Below, piece after piece: positions 59,425 to 64,000 of a stretch of 64,000 nucleotides of DNA. The stretch covers positions 20,641 to 84,640 of the forward strand of contig NZ_NCSM01000055.1 of NCBI RefSeq assembly GCF_002224125.1, given 5' to 3'. The translations under genes were made by a program, and so were the position numbers. Position 1 is the first letter of the stretch; every line of letters starts with the position of its first letter. Origin of the DNA: Streptomyces sp. NBS 14/10. Lineage in GTDB: Bacteria > Actinomycetota > Actinomycetes > Streptomycetales > Streptomycetaceae. A model generated the notes under the pieces. That model had not been told where the DNA came from. It ran no database searches and saw only the letters and a list, made by a program, of their open reading frames with translations.

Positions 59425-60959
59425 GCGTCCCTCCTGCGGAGAAGGAGGGCGGCCGCGGCCAGGCTTGCCACCGCGTAGCCGGCCAGGACGGCGAACCCGG
59501 CCCACGGCGCCAGCGGGTAATAGCCGTAGTAGGGCGTGTAATTGCTGGCGACCTGGTGATACGGCACAAGCGTCTGCTGCACGGCGAAGGCCGCGCCCGG
59601 GGTCACCCGGGCCAGCCAGTTCGACACGCTCGCGGGTATGAACGGGATGGCGATCAGAATGTAGGGCAGCACGATGGACACGATGACGGTGGTGACCGCG
59701 CCGGCACTGTGCCGGAATATCGTGCCGACGGAGAGGGCCAGGATCGAGGCGGTCGCGAGCAGTGCCGCGGTCCCGAGCTCCAACCGTAGTTCGGTTGAAG
59801 ACACCACCGGGAAGATGTAGACGCCGTTGGCCCGGGCGAGCCGCTCGCCGACCGGAACCGCGACGACCGCTCCCGCCAACCCGGCGACGAAGGTGACGCT
59901 CCCCAGCACCATCGCCTTGGCCACCAACACCCGGCTCCGTCTCGGGCCGGCGGCCAGGGTGACGTGGATCAGGTTCTTCCGGTATTCCGTGGTGATGAAC
60001 AGCGCCCCCACGACGATCACCACGATCAGCGCGGCGAACGTGCCGGTGAGAATTTCTCCGAGGGTGCCGCCGGTGGGCAGAGTGTCGCGAACGGCGGGCG
60101 CTATGTCGCCGGCGCCGGTCACCGTGAAGCGGCCGTCGGATGCCGCTCCCGTGAACGAACCAGACGTGTTCTTCGGGTAGCCGGAGAAGCTGGGGGATTC
60201 AAGTCCCACCTGGTCGCCTGTCCAGTTGCCACCGGCCGCCCAGCGCCCCCGGATACGAAGATCCCCGAAGACGGCCGTGGACACACTGCCGCTCGTGCCC
60301 ATGCCGTCCACGGAAGGCGGCGAGGCCACGAACGGCCCGCCCTGCGCGGTCGGTCCGAGCCCCCTCACATGCACGGTGCCCACCCTGGTCCAGTGCGTGC
60401 CGTCGGCGGAGGCATAGCCGGTGACCGCCTCGCCCGAGCGGTCCAGCCGCAGCCAGCGGACGGACCCGGCGGAGACGGGGCCGGGGAGGCCGGCCGTGTC
60501 GTTGACGTAGCTGTCCTGCATCCGTACGCCGTGGCTGCCGGTCACCATGATCGCCGCATAGGGCGATCCCTGGCGGGTGCTCTCCTTGATGATGAGCCCG
60601 GCCTTCGCCCACGGCACGATGCCGGGCCGCAGTTCACCGGGGCGCTTGGGGATGCTGCTCCTGAGCGCGGAAACGGAGACAGTCATGCTGCCGTTCCCCG
60701 CCAGCGGCTGGTGCACGAAGTAGAAGCTGTCGGTAACCGGCTCACCGCCCGGTCCGATCGGAACGGGCGGTGAGCCCTTCTGATCGCTGCTGACCCCGGC
60801 GAGCAGGGCGAACAGCACCACCATCAGTGCTGCCACCACCACGCCGGTCACCCAGCCCAGGACCGTCCGGAACTTGGTCCACTCCGAGTGCAGCAACTGC
60901 ACGAAGCCGTCCCGCCCGACCCGCACACCGGACCGGTACGGCGTAACGGTGGGCGTCAC
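59421..60959 (-). CDS. ABC-2 permease with large extracytoplasmic lectin-like domain
   Basis: 512 residues. The LLHSEWTKFRTVLGWV start and five C-terminal helices form the permease. Between helix 1 and helix 2 (about 62-290) lies a beta-rich domain with YFVHQPLAGNGSMTV, IKESTRQGSPYAAIM and GYASADGTHWTRVG, which resembles DUF1349/concanavalin-like carbohydrate-binding modules. The domain faces outside and could sense or bind an envelope ligand. It overlaps both neighbours by ATGA. Confidence 0.85.
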   Translation of the reverse strand: MTPTVTPYRSGVRVGRDGFVQLLHSEWTKFRTVLGWVTGVVVAALMVVLFALLAGVSSDQKGSPPVPIGPGGEPVTDSFYFVHQPLAGNGSMTVSVSALRSSIPKRPGELRPGIVPWAKAGLIIKESTRQGSPYAAIMVTGSHGVRMQDSYVNDTAGLPGPVSAGSVRWLRLDRSGEAVTGYASADGTHWTRVGTVHVRGLGPTAQGGPFVASPPSVDGMGTSGSVSTAVFGDLRIRGRWAAGGNWTGDQVGLESPSFSGYPKNTSGSFTGAASDGRFTVTGAGDIAPAVRDTLPTGGTLGEILTGTFAALIVVIVVGALFITTEYRKNLIHVTLAAGPRRSRVLVAKAMVLGSVTFVAGLAGAVVAVPVGERLARANGVYIFPVVSSTELRLELGTAALLATASILALSVGTIFRHSAGAVTTVIVSIVLPYILIAIPFIPASVSNWLARVTPGAAFAVQQTLVPYHQVASNYTPYYGYYPLAPWAGFAVLAGYAVASLAAAALLLRRRDA

Positions 60960-61906
60960 CGCGAGACCTCCGTGGGCGTCGCGGCACGGAACTCGACCGC
61001 GTCACGGGTGAGTTCCAGGTAGACGTCCTCAAGGGTGGCGCGGTGTGCCGATACCTCGGAGAACGGCACCGCGCTCTCGCCGAGCAGCGCCACGATCCGG
61101 TCCGCGGGCAGGCCGGCGACCGTGACGGTGTCGCGGCCGGTGGCCGACACGGTCGCGCCGGCATGCCTGAGCACCGTCATCGCGTGTGTCCCGGCCGTGG
61201 TCCGCAGGGCCACCCGGTTCCCGGACGCGGCCGCGATCAGCTCGGCCACGCCTGCGTCGGCGATGGCCTTGCCGCGCCCGACCACGACGAGATGATCGGC
61301 CGTGTCCTGCACCTCGCTCATCAGGTGGCTGGAGACCAGCACGGCGCGGCCCTGAGCGGCCAGCGACCGCAGGAAGCCGCGCATCCAGATGATGCCGTCG
61401 GGGTCCATGCCGTTGAACGGCTCATCGAGCATGACGATCGGCGGGTCGCCCAGCAGGGCCGCGGCGATCCCGAGCCGCTGCCGCATGCCGAGCGAGTAGC
61501 CACCGGCCTTGCGCCGGGCCGCCGAGACCAGGCCGACCTGCTCGATCACCTGGTCCACCCGCCGCGCGGCCAGGCCCTGCGAATGCGCCAGCCACAGCAG
61601 GTGGTTACGCCCGCTGCGGCTTGGGTGCAGTGCCGCCGAGTCCAGCAGTGAACCGACATGGTTCAGCGGGTGCCGAAGGCGGTGGTACGGCTTCCCCTCG
61701 ATGAGCGCGGTGCCCGCCTCAACCGCGTCCAGGCCGAGGATCACCCGCATGGTGGTGGACTTCCCGGCCCCGTTCGGCCCCAAGAAGCCGGTCACCAGCC
61801 CCGGTCGGACGGTGAAGGACATGCCGTCGAGGGCCAGGGTCGCCCCGTACCGCTTGCGCAGTCCGGTGACGACGATCCCTGGGGCGCTGATACCTGGGGC
61901 GCTCAT
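60956..61906 (-). CDS. ABC transporter ATPase subunit
   Basis: 316 residues. Walker A GPNGAGKST, the signature in the variant SLGMRQRLG, Walker B IVMLDEPFNG and the H-loop SSHLMSEV are intact; the C-terminal domain is usual for ABC-2 exporters in antibiotic or peptide resistance. ATG 61906 is preferred over upstream starts. First gene of the leftward operon, divergent from the two-component genes. Confidence 0.87.
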   Translation of the reverse strand: MSAPGISAPGIVVTGLRKRYGATLALDGMSFTVRPGLVTGFLGPNGAGKSTTMRVILGLDAVEAGTALIEGKPYHRLRHPLNHVGSLLDSAALHPSRSGRNHLLWLAHSQGLAARRVDQVIEQVGLVSAARRKAGGYSLGMRQRLGIAAALLGDPPIVMLDEPFNGMDPDGIIWMRGFLRSLAAQGRAVLVSSHLMSEVQDTADHLVVVGRGKAIADAGVAELIAAASGNRVALRTTAGTHAMTVLRHAGATVSATGRDTVTVAGLPADRIVALLGESAVPFSEVSAHRATLEDVYLELTRDAVEFRAATPTEVSR

Positions 61907-62057
61907 CGCGGCGAGCTCATGGTTCGAAATGGACTCATGCCGACGGTTGTACGCGGCACCCGGTCCCCGCCCGGTCGCAGCGGCTGCGACCTGGCTGCAA
62001 CCGGAGATCTGGCATCGTCGACGCATGGCATCTCGACCCGGCGGCCGGTTCGGCCGC

Positions 62058-62156
62058 CCTGTCCGCGCTGTTCGCCCGGTCCGACCTGTGCGCCTTGTCC
62101 GCCCTGTGCGCCTTGTCCGCCTTGTCCGCCCTGTGCGCCCTGTGCGCCCTGTGCGC
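62058..62156. repeat. Eleven-unit 9-bp tandem array between divergent operons
   Basis: Units alternate between cctgtgcgc and cttgtccgc, eight good copies from 62085 to 62156 preceded by three decayed copies (62058-62084). It lies 20-120 nt before the response-regulator start and within the divergent promoter zone of the ABC operon. Confidence 0.85.
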
Positions 62157-62179
62157 GCGACGACCTGCGGTGAGTGGCG

Positions 62180-62842
62180 GTGAGGGTCCTCGTCGCCGAG
62201 GACTTCGAAATCCTCGCCCGCTCCATCGGAACCGGGCTGCGTCGCGAGGGCATGGCCGTCGACGTCGTCCTGGACGGAACCGCCGCCCTCGACCGCCTGG
62301 CCGTCACCCGCTACGAGGTGGTGATCCTCGACCGCGACCTACCCGGCGTCCACGGGGACGAGATCTGCCGACAACTCGCCCACGGCCGCTGCGAGACCCG
62401 CGTACTGATGCTCACCGCCTCCGACACGATCGAGGACCGTGTCGACGGGCTCAGCCTCGGCGCCGACGACTACCTGCCCAAGCCGTTCGCGTTCGCCGAA
62501 CTGGTCGCCCGCGTCCGTGCGCTGGCCCGCCGCGCCGCCCCGCCGCTACCGCCCACCCTGGCCTGCGGGGACATCACCCTCGATCCGGCCCGCCGTACCG
62601 CGTTCCGAGCCGGCCGGCGCCTTGAGCTGAGCCCCAAGGAGTTCGCCCTCCTCGAATGCCTGCTCGCCACGCCCGGCCTGGTCATCTCCGCCGAGGAGTT
62701 GCTGGAACGCGTCTGGGACGAGGCCGCCGACCCGTTCAGCAGCGCCGTCAAGCACACCATGCACCGGTTGCGGGCCAAGCTCGGTGAACCGCCCGTGATC
62801 GAGACCATCCGCGAAGGCGGCTACCGAATCGGATCGTCATGA
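62180..62842 (+). CDS. OmpR-family response regulator
   Basis: 220 residues. Receiver domain (about 1-115) with acidic EDFE and phospho-Asp in VILDRDLPG and Lys in YLPKPF, then a winged-helix DNA-binding domain (about 125-220). GTG 62180 was chosen for the standard N-terminus MRVLVAEDF; GTG 62174 is possible. Overlaps the kinase gene by ATGA. Likely regulates the divergent ABC operon. Confidence 0.9.
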   Translation: MRVLVAEDFEILARSIGTGLRREGMAVDVVLDGTAALDRLAVTRYEVVILDRDLPGVHGDEICRQLAHGRCETRVLMLTASDTIEDRVDGLSLGADDYLPKPFAFAELVARVRALARRAAPPLPPTLACGDITLDPARRTAFRAGRRLELSPKEFALLECLLATPGLVISAEELLERVWDEAADPFSSAVKHTMHRLRAKLGEPPVIETIREGGYRIGSS

Positions 62843-63954
62843 CCTCGCCCCAGCAGCTCGCCAGGAGGCCCTTGCAGACGCGGCTCGCGCTCGCCTACGC
62901 GGCAGGCGTCTACGCCGCCGGGGTCTTCGTGCTCGTATGCGTCGCCGTCCCGCTCGCCGGCGTCCAGTCGACCACGCCCAAAGGCCACCCGCCATCGGGT
63001 GCGATCACCGGAACCGGCAACGGGATCAGCCTGCCCCAACTCCTCACGGGATCCGCCGTCGCCCTGGTCATTCTGATTCCCGTCGCCCTGGCTCTCGGCT
63101 GGTTCGTCGCCGGCCGGTTCCTGCACCCCCTGCGCGCCATCACCGCCACCGCCAAAATCATCTCCGCCGGCGACCTCCACCGGCGCCTCGACCTCGGCGA
63201 ACCCACGGACGAGCTGACCGAGCTCGGCCACACCCTCGACGACCTGTTCGCCCGCCTTCAAGCCTCCTTCGACGCCCAACGCCACTTCGTCGCCAACGCC
63301 TCCCATGAGCTGCGCACCCCCCTCGCCGGCCTGCGCACCCTCCTCGAAGTCGCCCTCGCCGACCCCGACGCCGACGCCGACGCCCTGCGCTCGACCTGCG
63401 AAGAAGCCCTCGCCCTCGGCGGACACCAAGAACGGCTCGTGAAGGCACTGCTCGTCCTCGCCACCAGCGAGCGCGGAATCTCCCGCCGGGACACCCTCGA
63501 CCTCGCCCATATCGTCGAAGGAGTGCTCGCCTCCCGCCGCGCCCAGGCAACGGAGCGAGGCATTGAGCTCGCCGAACACCTGACGCCCGCAGTGACGGCG
63601 GGGGACCCGAGGCTGATCGAAAGCCTCGTCGCCAACCTCATCGACAACGCCATCCGCCACAACCATCCGGACGGGCACGTAAAGATCACCACTCAGACCT
63701 CCGGCACGCAGGTGACCCTTACGATCACCAACAGCGGGCCGGCCATCCCCAACGACCAGGTCCAGCGCCTCTTTCAGCCCTTCCAGAAGCTAGCGCCCGA
63801 CCGTAACGGCCGCCGCGACGGCTACGGTCTCGGCCTCGCCATCGTCAACGCCGTCACCCAAGCTCACCACGCCACCCTCACCACCAGCACACGGCCCGAA
63901 GGCGGCCTGTCCATCGCCGTACGGTTCGCGCACGCATCGTTGGTTTCAGCCTGA
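62839..63954 (+). CDS. Sensor histidine kinase
   Basis: 371 residues. Two membrane helices (about 17-41 and 66-92) flank a short extracytoplasmic loop, then HAMP (about 93-145), H-box ASHELRTPLAGL with the phospho-His (about 155), N-box NLIDNAIRHN and G-box GYGLGLAIV. It phosphorylates the partner regulator. The 46 nt after its stop to the window end hold no recognised feature. Confidence 0.91.
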   Translation: MTSPQQLARRPLQTRLALAYAAGVYAAGVFVLVCVAVPLAGVQSTTPKGHPPSGAITGTGNGISLPQLLTGSAVALVILIPVALALGWFVAGRFLHPLRAITATAKIISAGDLHRRLDLGEPTDELTELGHTLDDLFARLQASFDAQRHFVANASHELRTPLAGLRTLLEVALADPDADADALRSTCEEALALGGHQERLVKALLVLATSERGISRRDTLDLAHIVEGVLASRRAQATERGIELAEHLTPAVTAGDPRLIESLVANLIDNAIRHNHPDGHVKITTQTSGTQVTLTITNSGPAIPNDQVQRLFQPFQKLAPDRNGRRDGYGLGLAIVNAVTQAHHATLTTSTRPEGGLSIAVRFAHASLVSA

Positions 63955-64000
63955 CGGGTTGAAGATTGAGCCCAACGCAAAAATGCCTCGGTCCTGGGTA

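Noticed and set aside
62058..62156. 9-bp array read as a Cys/Ala/Leu-rich coding frame
   Set aside because: Repeats of 9 bp keep any frame open; no start, no Shine-Dalgarno and it ends at the response-regulator start.
1..64000. tRNA or rRNA genes
   Set aside because: No T-loop-like GTTCGA contexts with matching acceptor stems, and no rRNA-like sequence, were noticed on reading both strands; a tRNAscan run would settle this.

Overview
The window is chromosomal DNA from an actinomycete, almost certainly a Streptomyces. The evidence is very high GC with C/G-ending codons, frequent GTG starts, and a set of Streptomyces-type genes: a Nur nickel regulator with all seven metal ligands, an RsiG-type c-di-GMP-binding anti-sigma factor, SoxR, CsoR, a PHO-box-controlled pst operon and a DUF397 gene. 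From memory, the order (rhodanese/DUF1416, nur, pst, pit, csoR, lytic enzyme, six-gene membrane cluster) resembles the SCO41xx core region of S. coelicolor. About 66 protein genes are called. No rRNA, tRNA, CRISPR array, insertion sequence or prophage was found.

Layout. 1-3.7 kb: an ABC exporter half, a ThiS/MoaD-like protein, and a Tyr/Gln/Gly-repeat membrane protein. 3.9-9.9 kb: housekeeping and sulfur genes: an LmeA-like lipoprotein, a 26-residue Cys-containing leader peptide ahead of a rhodanese and DUF1416, DUF3099, a DsrE protein, a nitrobindin-like protein, nur, a YgfZ-like protein and dtd. 10-18.9 kb: rsiG, then regulator/target pairs with visible operators (TetR with a dehydrogenase, SoxR with an FMN reductase, TetR with a peroxiredoxin). 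18.8-28.9 kb: a MerR-PP2C fusion protein, then a likely amino-acid catabolic locus. That locus has two IclR regulators and an Lrp regulator, an ACT-less homoserine dehydrogenase, an aldehyde dehydrogenase, a cyclase-family hydrolase, a HAD phosphatase and an amino-acid permease. 28.9-33.2 kb: LysR, EamA and NmrA genes, then a carboxymuconolactone-decarboxylase gene coupled to an ECF41/SigJ sigma factor with a matching promoter. 33.4-37.6 kb: an XRE regulator, an HBHA-like protein, DUF2516, a receiver-SpoIIE phosphatase and an NlpC/P60 hydrolase. 37.8-44.5 kb: phosphate uptake (pstSCAB, with convergent Pit and its DUF47 partner), then csoR. 44.5-48.7 kb: envelope lipoproteins, a Tat-type flavoprotein and a PAP2 phosphatase.

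48.9-58.6 kb is the most distinctive block: a chromosomal type IV secretion-like locus. It has a lysozyme-NlpC/P60 wall enzyme (CwlT/VirB1-like layout), a two-helix VirB2-like protein, a one-helix VirB8-like protein, a VirB6-like polytopic protein, a VirB3/PrgI-like plus SCO6880-type protein, a VirB4-type ATPase, and a VirD4/TraG-like protein with no Walker A motif. No relaxase is present. 58.6-64 kb: an ABC-2 transporter operon divergent from a two-component system.

Two window-wide patterns stand out. First, many genes end in short tandem repeats that re-copy the stop codon. Second, several genes have a -10-like hexamer 6-8 nt before the start codon, which suggests leaderless transcripts.
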